The translations under genes and the position numbers were made by a program. From NCBI RefSeq assembly GCF_030486405.1, contig NZ_CP129613.1, positions 4,402,001 through 4,466,000 of the forward strand: a stretch of DNA of 64,000 bases, in the 5' to 3' direction. Shown one piece after another: positions 8,401 through 17,489 of this stretch (positions are counted from its first letter, which is position 1; every line of letters starts with the position of its first letter). The notes under the pieces were generated by a model. The model was not told the DNA's origin, searched no databases, and saw nothing but the letters and a program-made list of their open reading frames with translations. This DNA is from Mycolicibacterium sp. HK-90. Lineage in GTDB: Bacteria; Actinomycetota; Actinomycetes; Mycobacteriales; Mycobacteriaceae.

Positions 8401-11400
8401 CGCGATGCGACCGAACAGCGAGGCGTGGATGGTGCGGCCGGCAGCCAGGGCCTTGCCCTGCCACCAGTTCGCCTGGGTGGCAACGACATGCCCGGCGCCC
8501 TCGAAGCGCTCCGACAGCCGTGCCCAGTCTGCGTCGATCTCACCGTCGTCCGCGAGCCACAGCTTGACCAGATCCTCACGAGCGCTGGCCCAGCGGTCGT
8601 CGAACACGACAGCCTTCTTGCCGTCGAACGCCGGAGCCACCAATCGCGGCCAGTCCGAACCGAGTTCGGTGGTGACCAGGTCGATCAGCTCGGCGTCGGT
8701 CGCAGCCTCGGGGGCGCCCACGGGGGCATCTAGGCCGAGCTGGCCCAGAATCGTGCGCGCGGCCGAGGCCAGCACGCCGTCGGGACCGGTGACCTTCTCC
8801 GCGAACTCGTTCAGCGCGGCCGAATCCACCACGCCGCCGCCACCGGCACCGCCGGCCGAGGGCAGGCTCACCGGGACACCCTGTCGGGCGCCCACCGCGG
8901 CCACCGCGGCGTCGATCACCTTGTCGACGTCGGCCGCAGTCGCCAGCGCACCGGGGTGCAGGCCACCCAGGTCGCCGCCACGGACGCTGCTGCCTTCACG
9001 GGTACCCAGCGCCACCTCGACGGTGACGTGCTTGGCCCAGCCCGGACCCAGCTCCCAGGTCTTGGTGACCCGCTCGGTGATGTAGGCCGGGCGCTTGCCC
9101 GACGGACCGAACACCGTGCGGAGCTGATCGTTGATCGCGTCCGAGAGCACCGGGCCGAACGGCTTGTAGGTCCGGGCCAGTTTGCTGACCTGTCCCTTGA
9201 GCGCGCCCAGATCGGCCTCGGCAGCGCCGTCGATGGCGCCCAGGTTCAGCTCGGAGCCCAGGTCGACCAGCAGCTGGTTGCGACGCGAGGACGCACCGTC
9301 GGTGATGGACTCGATGGAGTCCAGCGCCTCGATCTGGTCGATGCGCATCTTGGCGCTCAGTGCGATGAGACCCACGGTGGCGTCGGCCGCGTCGAACGTG
9401 ATGTCGTCGGGCCGGGGACCACCGGACGGGGCCGCGGGTGCGGCTGCCGGGGCCGGGGCGGCCTCAGCCGGAGCGGCTTCGGCTGCGGCAGCGGGAGTTT
9501 CCTCAACCTCGGGCTCCGGCTCGGGATCGGTGTCGCTGGCGAACAGCACCGCGGCATCGCGCTCGGCGTTGAGCACCTCGACGGTGCTGTGGGCGTACTC
9601 GGGCAGCTTCAACGTGTTGGTGGCCAGGCCGGCGACCGTCGGCGCGTTCTTCACACCGATCTCGACGAACCGCTCCACCCCGAGTCCGCCGGCGGCTTCC
9701 TCGATGAACAGCAGGTCCTGGGTCTCGATCCAGCGCACCGGGCTGGCGAACTGCCAGGCCAGCAGCTCGATGACGATCTTGCGGCACAACTCGATCGGCC
9801 GCTCGTTACGCCAGGTGTCGTAGTCGGCGAGGATCTCGTCGAGCGGCTCGGCCGGCACCAGGTCGCGGATCTCCTGGATGAAGTCGCGGTCCAGGGTGAA
9901 CGGCCGGGGCACCAGGTTCGGGATGTAGCGGCCGACGACCAGCTCCGGGTCGCGATCGCGCGGCAGGACGCGTTCCAGGCTGCGCCGGAAGTCGTCCACG
10001 CCCACCCGCAGCACGCTGGAGTGGAACGGCACGTCGATGCCGGGCACCAGGATGAACGACCGCTTGCCGCCGCTGATCTCGCGACGACGCTCGACCTCTT
10101 CCTCCAGCGCCTCCAGACCGCGCACGGTGCCGGCGATCGCGTACTGCGAACCGCGCAGGTTGAAGTTCACGATCTGGAGGAATTCACCGGTGCGAGCGGC
10201 GATCTCGGCGACGAAGCTCTCGACGTCTTCGTCGGCGAGGTCGATCTGCGACGGCCGGATCGCGGCCAGGCGGTAGTTGGACCGGCCCCGCTCGTCGCGC
10301 GGCACGATGTCGTGCATCTTGGAGCCGCGGTGGAACACCGCCTCCAGCAGACCTTCGAGCTCGATGACACCGGAAACGCAAGCCAGCGCGGTGTATTCAC
10401 CGACGGAGTGGCCGCAGGCGATCGCGCCTTCGACGAACGCACCCTGCTCACGCATCTCGGCGACCTGGGCGGCGGCCGTCGTGGCCATCGCGACCTGGGT
10501 GAACTGCGTCAGGTACAGCACGCCCTCGGGGTGCTCGTAGTGCACGCCGGAGGCGATCAGCGACGTCGGGTTGTCGCGGACCACGTGCAGCACCGAGAAG
10601 CCCAGCGTCTCGCGGGTGAACTTGTCGGCCTTGTCCCAGATCTTGCGGGCGGCCTTGGACCGGGCCCGGACCTCCATGCCCATGCCCTTGGACTGGATGC
10701 CCTGGCCGGGGAACGCATAGACGGTCTTAGGTGCGGCGAGCCGCGCGGTCGCAGCCATCACCAGCTCGGAGCCGATGCGGGCCTGAACCTCGACAACCTC
10801 TGCGCCGACGTCGATTCCGACCCGGTCGACGCGGAAGTCGACCTCGTCGCCCGGCTTCACCATGCCGAGGAAACGGGCGGTCCAGCCGACCAGCTTGGCC
10901 GGCGGAACCGGCTTCCCGTCGGTGGCGGTGAGGACGTGCTGGGCCGCGGCCGACAGCCACATTCCGTGCACGATCGGCGATTCCAGACCGGCCAGCAGCG
11001 CGGCGGCCCGGTCGGTGTGGATCGGGTTGTGGTCACCGGACACCACGGCGAAGGGCCGCATGTCCACGGGTGCCCCGACCGTGACGTCGCGCCGGCGACG
11101 GCGCGGGGTGTCGGTGGCGTTGTCCGAGATCGCGCCGCCGGCCCGAACCGGGTCGGACAGCTCGGCCTCACCGGTGCGGCCGCGGATCGCGAACCGCTCC
11201 TCGAGCTTGGCGATGACACTGCCGTCGGCGGTGCTCACCGTCACATTGACCGGGACGACCCGGCCGACCTCGGTGTCGGTGGCGGCCGAAGCCGTTGCGG
11301 TGACCGTCAATTCGGCCGGCTCGCCGGGCAGCGGAGCCAGCAGATGCGCGGCGTGGTCCAGGTGCACCAGGCTCAGCAGACCCTCGACGACGGGGAATCC

Positions 11401-14400
11401 GGCGTCGGTCGCGGCGCTGCCGATCGCGGCGAACACCGCGGGCCAGCACCGGCCGACCAGGGCGTCGGGAACGACGGTGAGCGTCGGCGCCAACGGGGCA
11501 CCGAACGTCGCGGTGACGCCGGTGTGATCGGCGACCTGCTCGGGGTTCCAGGCGACGGTGACCTTGGCGGTCCCGTCGACGACAAGCGGCAACGCGTCGG
11601 GTCCGTCGACCCCCGCGGCGATGGCGAGCACCGAACGCATCGCGGTCGCGGCGTCGGCGACCTCGACGACGGGTGCGCCGCCGCTGCGGACGGCGTCGGT
11701 CAGGGTGAACCGGATGTCGATCCAGGTACCCGACAGCGGCACCGAAAGCACCACGTGCTGATCGTCGGCCACCTCAAGCCGCGCACCCGTGGAAGGGTTT
11801 GTGGCCGAACGGTTCTCGGAACCTTCACGCACCTGCCAGTCGGCCGGCGCCGCGATCCGGTGCACCGGGTTGACCGAGGTGCGTCCGGCCCACAACACGT
11901 CGGGCGCGTCGAGAAGCACGGCCAGCGGACCGGTTACGTCGCCACGGCCCTGACGGCGCGACAGCACGGCCTGCGGCGCAGCGCCGGCGGCCAGCACCTC
12001 GTCGACGGCGGCCTGCTCGAAGCGGTCCAGCAGCTCACCCACGGGCTCGTCGACCCGGGTGATGCCGGCGACTGCCTCGGTGCCGGGGATGACGCACACC
12101 TGATCGGCGGCGTAGCGCGCATCGTGGGCCTGCCACAGCGAGTCGCTGCGCCACCAGCGGCGCACGTCCTTGTCGATGACGGGGACGAAGTTGACCGGCT
12201 TGCCCAGCGTCTTGCACAGCTCGACAAAGAACGGCACGTCGGCCGGGTGCAGCGGGACCGAGGCGGCATCGGGGTAGGCCGAGACCAGCGCGGTCAGCGC
12301 GGCCTTCGGGTCCTCCAGCAACTGCTCGTCATCGAAGAGGGTCTCGATCGGGCCGAAATCCTGTGCGTGCAAACGAGCTTCGGCACGCTTGAGCATCTGT
12401 TCGAAGCGGTCGCGCCAGGTGACGTCGAGCCACGGCGAGTCGTCCCGCTTGGTGTCGGCGGTGCTGTTGCCGTCGCCGATGGCCAATTCGATGTAGCGGC
12501 GCAGCCACTGCAGGTACGTCATCTCGGCGACATCGCCGAAGTACGGCTTGGCGGTGTCGGCCATCGCGGCGATGATCTCGTCGCGGCGGGCGGCCACCGC
12601 GTCGGCGTCACCGGCCACCTCGTCGAGCAGGCGGCCGCAACGCGATGCGGTGTTGTCGATCTCGTGGATGTCGGCGCCGAGCTGGCTGCGGCCGGAGGCC
12701 ATGCCGCCCGAGGCCTTGCCCGCGCCGACCCATGCGTCGGTGCCCTTGGTGTCCACCAGCAGCTGCTTGACCTGCGGGCTCGTGGTGGCTTCCAGGGTGG
12801 CCATGGCGGCGGTGCCGACCAGGATGCCGTCGATCGGCATCAGCGGGTAACCGTGGGCGGCCGACCAGCGGCCGGACAGGTACTCGGCGGAGCGCTCGGG
12901 TGTGCCGATGCCGCCGCCGACGCAGATGGTGATGTTGGACCGGCTGCGCAGCTCGGAGTAGGTCGCGAGCAGGAGGTCGTCGAGGTCCTCCCACGAGTGG
13001 TGACCACCGGCGCGGCCGCCCTCGATGTGAACGATCACCGGCTTGGTCGGCACCTCGGCCGCGATCCGGATGACGGAGCGGATCTGCTCGACGGTGCCCG
13101 GCTTGAACACCACATGGCTGATCCCGAGGTCATTGAGTTCGCCGATCAGCTCGACGGCCTCTTCCAGATCCGGGATGCCGGCGCTGACGATCACGCCGTC
13201 GATCGGCGCACCGGACTGACGGGCGCGCTGCACCAGGCGCTTGCCACCGACCTGCAGCTTCCACAGGTAGGGATCGAGGAACAACGTGTTGAACTGAATG
13301 GACCGGCCGGGCTCCAGCAGCTCGCCCAGCTCGGCGATGCGGTTGTTGAAGATCGGCTCGGTGACCTGCCCGCCACCGGCGAGTTCGGCCCAGTGACCGG
13401 CGTTTGCTGCGGCGGCGACGATCTTGGCGTCGACTGTGGTGGGGGTCATACCGGCCAGCAGGATCGGCGAGCGTCCGGTGAGCCGGGTGAACTTGGTCGA
13501 GAGCTTGACCGAACCGTCGGGCAGGCTGACGACCGTCGGGGCGTAGCTGGACCACGGACGGGCCACCTCGGGCACCGCGCCGATGGTGAACAGATTGCGC
13601 TGGCCGCCACGGGTGGCGGCGGGCACGATCCCGATGCCGAGCCCGCGGACCACCGGAGCGGTCAGACGGGTCAGGATGTCCCCCGGCCCGAGGTCGAGAA
13701 TCCAGCGGGCACCGGCCTCGTGCAGCTCGGTGATCTCGTCGACCCAGTCCACCTGGCTGACCAGGATGGCCTCGGTCATCTCGCGGGCGAGCTCGACGTC
13801 GATTCCGACGGCCTCGGCCCAACGGCCGACGATCTCGACGCCGTCGGCCAGACGCGGGGTGTGGAAACCGACCTCGACCTGCACCGGGTCGAAGACGGGA
13901 GCGAAGACCGCACCACCGCGGACTTTGCTCTTGCGCTCGGCTTCTTCCTTCTCAGCGATCTGGTTGCAGTAGAGCTCGAAGCGCGACAGCTGCTCGGGTG
14001 TGCCGGTGATCACGACGGAGCGCCGGCCGTTGCGGATGGACAGCACCGGGGGCAGCACCGTGCGGACGTCCTGGCTGAACTCTTCGAGCAGCTCGTAGAT
14101 GCGCTCGGGCTCGGCGTTGGTCACCGACACCATCGGCGGCCGGTCGCCCAGCACGGTGATCCCGCGGCGGCGGGCCACCAGGGTGCCGGCGGCGCCGATC
14201 AGCTGCGCCAACGCCAGCAGCTCCACGTCCTTGGCACCCTTGGCGGCCAGGGCCTCGACGGCGAGCACGCCCTGGGAATGCCCGGCGACCGCCACCGGCG
14301 GGGTGGCGGTGAGGTCCATGCCCTGGCGGGCCAGCGCCCGCCCGGCCGCGATCTGGGTCAGCAGCACGCCGGGAACCGACACGGCGGCCGAGGTCAGCTG

Positions 14401-14739
14401 CTTGTCGGACGGCACCGGCTCCTCGGCGGCCAGCGCCCGGACCCACTGCAACGGCTCGAACCCGATCGGCCGCACCACGACGAGCTCGGAGGCGACCGGC
14501 TCCAGCAGGAGTTCGGCCTCGCCGGCCAGGGTCGCCAGTTCAGACTCGATACCGGCCGAGGAGACCAGCTCTTCCAGAGTCTCGAGCCAGGCGCTGCCCT
14601 GCCCGCCGAACGCGACCGCGTACGGCTCACCGGCGCTCAGCCGGTCGACGAGGGCATGGGTGGAGTCAGCCTGCCGACCGTTGGACCCGGAGTCGTCGTT
14701 GTGTCCCGCGGACACCCGGTCGTGTTCGTAGATCGTCAC
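5497..14739 (-). CDS. fas: Type I fatty acid synthase (multidomain, 3080 aa)
   Basis: One polypeptide carries all de novo fatty acid synthesis activities and in mycobacteria yields the bimodal C16-18 and C24-26 acyl-CoAs that feed membrane lipids and mycolates. Domains in order: acetyl transferase (AGHSQGV, Ser155); enoyl reductase with FMN-barrel features (about 420-800); double hot-dog dehydratase (GDHNPIH, first His1237); malonyl/palmitoyl transferase (CGHSVGEY, Ser1445); an Ala/Pro-rich linker near 1750; ACP (DSIES, pantetheinylated serine probably Ser1808); ketoreductase (VTGASKGS near 2131); ketosynthase with Cys2731 (GACATA), His2883 (KHDTSTL) and His2924 (LTGHAKG). The length agrees with M. 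tuberculosis FAS (about 3069). It starts at 14739 (MTIYEHDRVS) after AGGAGATAGCGCC and is intact, with no frameshift. Cotranscribed with acpS. Confidence 0.98.
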   Translation of the reverse strand: MTIYEHDRVSAGHNDDSGSNGRQADSTHALVDRLSAGEPYAVAFGGQGSAWLETLEELVSSAGIESELATLAGEAELLLEPVASELVVVRPIGFEPLQWVRALAAEEPVPSDKQLTSAAVSVPGVLLTQIAAGRALARQGMDLTATPPVAVAGHSQGVLAVEALAAKGAKDVELLALAQLIGAAGTLVARRRGITVLGDRPPMVSVTNAEPERIYELLEEFSQDVRTVLPPVLSIRNGRRSVVITGTPEQLSRFELYCNQIAEKEEAERKSKVRGGAVFAPVFDPVQVEVGFHTPRLADGVEIVGRWAEAVGIDVELAREMTEAILVSQVDWVDEITELHEAGARWILDLGPGDILTRLTAPVVRGLGIGIVPAATRGGQRNLFTIGAVPEVARPWSSYAPTVVSLPDGSVKLSTKFTRLTGRSPILLAGMTPTTVDAKIVAAAANAGHWAELAGGGQVTEPIFNNRIAELGELLEPGRSIQFNTLFLDPYLWKLQVGGKRLVQRARQSGAPIDGVIVSAGIPDLEEAVELIGELNDLGISHVVFKPGTVEQIRSVIRIAAEVPTKPVIVHIEGGRAGGHHSWEDLDDLLLATYSELRSRSNITICVGGGIGTPERSAEYLSGRWSAAHGYPLMPIDGILVGTAAMATLEATTSPQVKQLLVDTKGTDAWVGAGKASGGMASGRSQLGADIHEIDNTASRCGRLLDEVAGDADAVAARRDEIIAAMADTAKPYFGDVAEMTYLQWLRRYIELAIGDGNSTADTKRDDSPWLDVTWRDRFEQMLKRAEARLHAQDFGPIETLFDDEQLLEDPKAALTALVSAYPDAASVPLHPADVPFFVELCKTLGKPVNFVPVIDKDVRRWWRSDSLWQAHDARYAADQVCVIPGTEAVAGITRVDEPVGELLDRFEQAAVDEVLAAGAAPQAVLSRRQGRGDVTGPLAVLLDAPDVLWAGRTSVNPVHRIAAPADWQVREGSENRSATNPSTGARLEVADDQHVVLSVPLSGTWIDIRFTLTDAVRSGGAPVVEVADAATAMRSVLAIAAGVDGPDALPLVVDGTAKVTVAWNPEQVADHTGVTATFGAPLAPTLTVVPDALVGRCWPAVFAAIGSAATDAGFPVVEGLLSLVHLDHAAHLLAPLPGEPAELTVTATASAATDTEVGRVVPVNVTVSTADGSVIAKLEERFAIRGRTGEAELSDPVRAGGAISDNATDTPRRRRRDVTVGAPVDMRPFAVVSGDHNPIHTDRAAALLAGLESPIVHGMWLSAAAQHVLTATDGKPVPPAKLVGWTARFLGMVKPGDEVDFRVDRVGIDVGAEVVEVQARIGSELVMAATARLAAPKTVYAFPGQGIQSKGMGMEVRARSKAARKIWDKADKFTRETLGFSVLHVVRDNPTSLIASGVHYEHPEGVLYLTQFTQVAMATTAAAQVAEMREQGAFVEGAIACGHSVGEYTALACVSGVIELEGLLEAVFHRGSKMHDIVPRDERGRSNYRLAAIRPSQIDLADEDVESFVAEIAARTGEFLQIVNFNLRGSQYAIAGTVRGLEALEEEVERRREISGGKRSFILVPGIDVPFHSSVLRVGVDDFRRSLERVLPRDRDPELVVGRYIPNLVPRPFTLDRDFIQEIRDLVPAEPLDEILADYDTWRNERPIELCRKIVIELLAWQFASPVRWIETQDLLFIEEAAGGLGVERFVEIGVKNAPTVAGLATNTLKLPEYAHSTVEVLNAERDAAVLFASDTDPEPEPEVEETPAAAAEAAPAEAAPAPAAAPAAPSGGPRPDDITFDAADATVGLIALSAKMRIDQIEALDSIESITDGASSRRNQLLVDLGSELNLGAIDGAAEADLGALKGQVSKLARTYKPFGPVLSDAINDQLRTVFGPSGKRPAYITERVTKTWELGPGWAKHVTVEVALGTREGSSVRGGDLGGLHPGALATAADVDKVIDAAVAAVGARQGVPVSLPSAGGAGGGGVVDSAALNEFAEKVTGPDGVLASAARTILGQLGLDAPVGAPEAATDAELIDLVTTELGSDWPRLVAPAFDGKKAVVFDDRWASAREDLVKLWLADDGEIDADWARLSERFEGAGHVVATQANWWQGKALAAGRTIHASLFGRIAAGAENPGAGRYSSEVAVVTGASKGSIASSVVGQLLDGGATVIATTSRLDDDRLAFYKELYRENARFGATLWVVPANMASYSDIDKLVEWVGSEQIESLGPQSIHLKDAQTPTLLFPFAAPRVAGDLSEAGSRSEMEMKVLLWAVQRLIGGLSTIGAERDIASRLHVVLPGSPNRGMFGGDGAYGESKSALDALVNRWSAEASWAERVSLAHALIGWTKGTGLMGHNDAIVSAVEEAGVTTYSTAEMAAMLLNLCTVEAKVAAANAPVKADLTGGLGDIKIDMAELAAKAREDMEAKASAASEDDEDEGTIPALPSPPRGHNPAPAPEWADLDVDPADLVVIVGGAELGPYGSSRTRFEMEVSGELSAAGVLELAWTTGLVKWEDDPKAGWYDAETGELVPESEIVERYHDAVVERCGIREFVDDGAIDPDHASPLLVSVFLDKDFSFVVSSEADARAFVSFDPEHTVARPVPDSADWEVIRKAGTEIRVPRKTKLSRTVGAQIPTGFDPTVWGITPDMANSIDRVALWNIVATVDAFLSSGFTPTELMRWVHPSLVASTQGTGMGGMTSMQTMYHGNLLGRAKPNDILQEVLPNVVAAHVMQSYVGGYGAMVHPVGACATAAVSVEEGVDKIRLGKADLVIAGGFDDLTLEAIIGFGDMAATADTEMMRAKGISDSKFSRANDRRRLGFLEAQGGGTILLARGDLAAKMGLPVLAVVGYAQSFADGVHTSIPAPGLGALGAGRGGKDSQLARSLAKLGVGADDIAVISKHDTSTLANDPNETELHERLADSMGRSEGAPLFIVSQKTLTGHAKGGAAVFQMMGLCQILRDGVIPPNRSLDCVDDELATSGHFVWVREALDLRGKFPLKAGLVTSLGFGHVSGLVALVHPEAFIAALDPAERDEYRKRAEQRTLAGQRRLAGAIAGGRPMYEKPADRRFDHDVPEKRQEAAMLLNADARLGEDDLYVR

Positions 14740-14975
14740 TGGCGCTATCTCCTCGTGCTGCTCTGGTCTTGTCGCGTGTGGCTGTCGCTTGCGCGGTGTC
14801 AGTTGTCTGTCTGCGTGTCTGGGGGCGTGTGGCTGCCCGGGCGACAGGCCAACGGCGATTCAGCGTCGAATCAGGCTGGAATGCAGGCCGCCGGAGCTCT
14901 CCGGACGGTGTCACTCACATTCCCGCCGTACTAAGAGTGTCATAAGAGCCAGTGGGCTTTTTCCGCCCAGATTGG

Positions 14976-15019
14976 TTACTGGCGAGTTCTACGCACGGGT
15001 AACCGCCGGTAACGTAACG
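14976..15019 (-). promoter_or_regulatory. Candidate fas operator cluster (GTAAC/GTTAC repeats)
   Basis: About 240 bp upstream of fas lie TTACTGGCGAGTT (14976-14988), GGTAACC (14998-15004), and two further GTAAC units (15009-15018). GGTTAC and GTAACC form an inverted repeat around a 19-base spacer. Fas transcription in mycobacteria is activated by the TetR-type regulator FasR, which binds inverted repeats in this promoter. Whether these are the FasR repeats cannot be decided from memory. The whole 14740-15289 interval is otherwise noncoding. Confidence 0.4.
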
Positions 15020-15243
15020 CGGCACCGAGTGGCGGCCAAAGCTATTCGGGACAAACGTCCTGCATGCAGGTGGTTACGGTCGAGTAGCCACAACTGCGCA
15101 GATCAAGGCAGTATTGTTATCGAATCGTTATCTAAATTTTCGGCCAGATCCGGGGCCGCCAACCGGCCGTGAACCAGCAGACAAACGACCCGATTCTGTC
15201 CAGCGAACGCCGTCGTTCCGTGTGAAAAGTTTGCTGGATTATC

Positions 15244-15257
15244 TTACTCGCCGGTAA
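15244..15257. promoter_or_regulatory. Palindromic element TTACTCGCCGGTAA
   Basis: TTAC-N6-GTAA at 15244-15257 shares the core ACTCGCC-R-GTAA with the reverse complement of the 14976-14988 element. The distance between the copies is about 270 bp. It lies between the MerR gene end and the fas promoter, so it could be a distal fas operator or a second site for the same regulator. Confidence 0.35.
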
Positions 15258-15289
15258 CTATTCGATCCCGGACCGGCTCTGGCGCGGTC

Positions 15290-15901
15290 CTACTCGCCGG
15301 CGGCCAGGCGGTGTCGCAGCGCCCGGTCCACCCCCACCGACGCCACGGCTTCGGCCAGCTCCTCAAGATCGGTGCGCGGCCGGAGCCGCTCGCACTCGGC
15401 AACCGCCGCGGCAGTGGACTCGGCCAGCTGATCGACCGCGGCATCTGTCGACCTGGCGATATGAGCCATGATCCGGATATAAGGACCGGCGTCGTCGGCG
15501 CCACCGACGATCGCCGCCAGCGCCGGGTCGGTCAGCTCGACGGAATCATCGACCACGCGCGCCAACCCGAACTCGACAAGGGTGCGGATGTCGTCGTCAG
15601 CGGGGTCGACGTGCAAGGTTGTCCCCGGCCCGCGCCAGTCCGAGCCCCGGATACCCAACGTGTCGGCCAGGTCCTGGCCGCGGCGCAGGCCTGCGAAGAA
15701 CTCGGCGATGTGGGCCGAGCTGAAACCCTTGGCCAGTAGCTGGCTGATCGCCGCCAATTGCGCCACGTGCTGCTCGCCGTAGTACGCCGCGCGCCCGACG
15801 CGCCGCGGCGAATCGAGCAATCCGCGTTCACGATAGGCCCGGATATTGCGAGTGCTGACGCCGGATATGCGCGCCAAGTCCTCGAGGCGGTACTCAGCCA
15901 A
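15290..15901 (-). CDS. MerR family transcriptional regulator
   Basis: This 203-residue protein has the MerR winged helix at residues 4-72: YRLEDLARISGVSTRNIRAY, then RERGLLDSPRRVGRAAYY and QLAAISQLLAKGFSSAHI. The C-terminal half (80-203) is an effector domain without a cysteine-rich metal-binding loop, so an organic or protein effector is more likely than a metal. It begins with ATG at 15901, 320 bp from the divergent MFS gene. It may control that transporter or itself; no typical 19-bp-spaced MerR promoter is obvious. Confidence 0.88.
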   Translation of the reverse strand: MAEYRLEDLARISGVSTRNIRAYRERGLLDSPRRVGRAAYYGEQHVAQLAAISQLLAKGFSSAHIAEFFAGLRRGQDLADTLGIRGSDWRGPGTTLHVDPADDDIRTLVEFGLARVVDDSVELTDPALAAIVGGADDAGPYIRIMAHIARSTDAAVDQLAESTAAAVAECERLRPRTDLEELAEAVASVGVDRALRHRLAAGE

Positions 15902-16220
15902 GCCGACGTCCTCTGCGTCGGATTGAACAGCGAATCATGCCGACACCCTACCCCCGATTAATGCTGCGAGCGAATTTTCATCGGTACCATTCGAACGTCC
16001 GGGGATTTCATCATCAGCGCGACTATCTGCAGATATGTCGGGCGCAAAGGCCAAAAACCAGACGCCAGAGTGCATTCTCAGCCAACTCGGCGATTCACCG
16101 GAAAGCCGGCGTGGAGACGAAACTCACTACCGCGACAAAGACGTCCGGTCGCTTCGGCGGCCACGGTGCTGAGAGCATGGACCCCGGTCGGAGAGAAGTA
16201 CCTCGACGAAAGGTTCCCGC
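15902..16220. other. Divergent intergenic region MerR/MFS
   Basis: These 319 bp between two divergent genes must contain both promoters. I see no convincing operator, RNA structure or small gene in it. Confidence 0.4.
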
Positions 16221-17489
16221 GTGCGTCCCTGGATCGTTTGGGCCACCGGGCTACTCGCTTACATCATCGCGGTGCTCGACCGCACCACCCTCGGCGTCTC
16301 CGGCCTACAGGCCGCCGACAGATTTGCCGCCAGCCCCGGCGTGCTGTCCACATTCGTCGTGCTTCAGGTGATCGTCTACGCCGCCGCCCAGGTTCCGGCC
16401 GGATTGTTGTTGGACCGCTTCGGTTCCCGGATGCTCATCGCCTGCGGTGCCGCGCTGATGACCGCCGGACAGCTCGTGCTTGCACTGAGCGAGTCGCTTC
16501 CCGCAGCGATCGGCGCCCGGGCCGTCGTCGGTCTCGGCGACGCATTGACCTTCATCTCGGTACTTCGTCTGGTGCCGTACTGGTTCGAGCCGGCCCGGGT
16601 ACCTCTGGTGGCCCAGTTGACGGGGATCTGCGGCCAGCTCGGGCAGGTGCTGTCCGCCGTCCCGTTCCTGGCGATCCTGACCGGCTCAGGCTGGACCCCG
16701 GCCTATCTGTCGGTGGCGGCCTTCGGGCTGGTGGTCATCGCGCTGGCGCTGGCACTGATCCGCAACACCCCGCATGGCGTCGCGACGACGTCCGAGCCCA
16801 TCTCGCTGCACACCACCTTGGCCCGGATCAAGACGGTCTGGCTACGGCCCGGCACCAGGCTGGGCTTCTTCACCCATATGGGCACCCAGTTCTCGGTGAC
16901 GGTGTTCGCGTTGATGTGGGGAGTGCCCTACCTCACGGTGGCGCAAGGCCTTTCGGAGACGGCGGCAGGCACGCTACTGACGGTGTCGGTGGTGGCCGCC
17001 ATCTCAGCCGGAATCGTCATCGGCATCTTCACCGGCCGACATCCGCACCGCAGGTCACGCCTGGTGCTGTGGATCATCGCCAGCAACGCACTGGTGTGGA
17101 CCGTGGTGCTGGCACTGCCCGGCCCGGCGCCGGTCTGGTTGTTGGTGGTGCTCATCGTCGTCATCTCGGTGGGCGGGCCCGGTTCGATGGTCGGCTTCGA
17201 CTTCGCCCGCACCTTCAATCCGACCCACACTCTCGGCACTGCCCAGGGCATGGTGAACATGGGTGGCTTCCTGGCCGCGCTGTTGGTGATGCAAGCCATG
17301 GGCCTCATCCTGTCCGGCGCGGACAGCTATTCGTTCGCGTCGTTCCGCCTGGCCTGGTCGGCGCAGTACGCGGTGTGGATTCTGGCCACCATCGGCATCC
17401 TGATCACGCGCACCAAGACCCGCCGGTTGATGGCGGCTGAGCAGGAACGAATGCTGCTGGAAGGCTTCGAGACTCACCCTGGTCGTTGA
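16221..17489 (+). CDS. Major facilitator superfamily transporter
   Basis: This 422-residue integral membrane protein has twelve predicted hydrophobic helices. The start is the GTG at 16221 (MRPWIVWATGLLAYIIAVLDR) with GAAAGG about seven bases upstream. The loop 2-3 signature is degenerate (GLLLDRFGSRMLI), and helix 5 has GICGQLGQVLSAVPF, as in the nitrate/sugar-phosphate-like branch of the MFS. The substrate cannot be told from the sequence. Its 3' end overlaps the convergent ltrA-like gene by 16 bp. Confidence 0.87.
   Translation: MRPWIVWATGLLAYIIAVLDRTTLGVSGLQAADRFAASPGVLSTFVVLQVIVYAAAQVPAGLLLDRFGSRMLIACGAALMTAGQLVLALSESLPAAIGARAVVGLGDALTFISVLRLVPYWFEPARVPLVAQLTGICGQLGQVLSAVPFLAILTGSGWTPAYLSVAAFGLVVIALALALIRNTPHGVATTSEPISLHTTLARIKTVWLRPGTRLGFFTHMGTQFSVTVFALMWGVPYLTVAQGLSETAAGTLLTVSVVAAISAGIVIGIFTGRHPHRRSRLVLWIIASNALVWTVVLALPGPAPVWLLVVLIVVISVGGPGSMVGFDFARTFNPTHTLGTAQGMVNMGGFLAALLVMQAMGLILSGADSYSFASFRLAWSAQYAVWILATIGILITRTKTRRLMAAEQERMLLEGFETHPGR

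Noticed and set aside
8956..14934. A 1992-codon open frame on the plus strand opposite fas
   Set aside because: It is the mirror of high-GC codon use in fas, is rich in Gly/Arg/Val/Asp repeats with no domain, and fas itself shows all family motifs.
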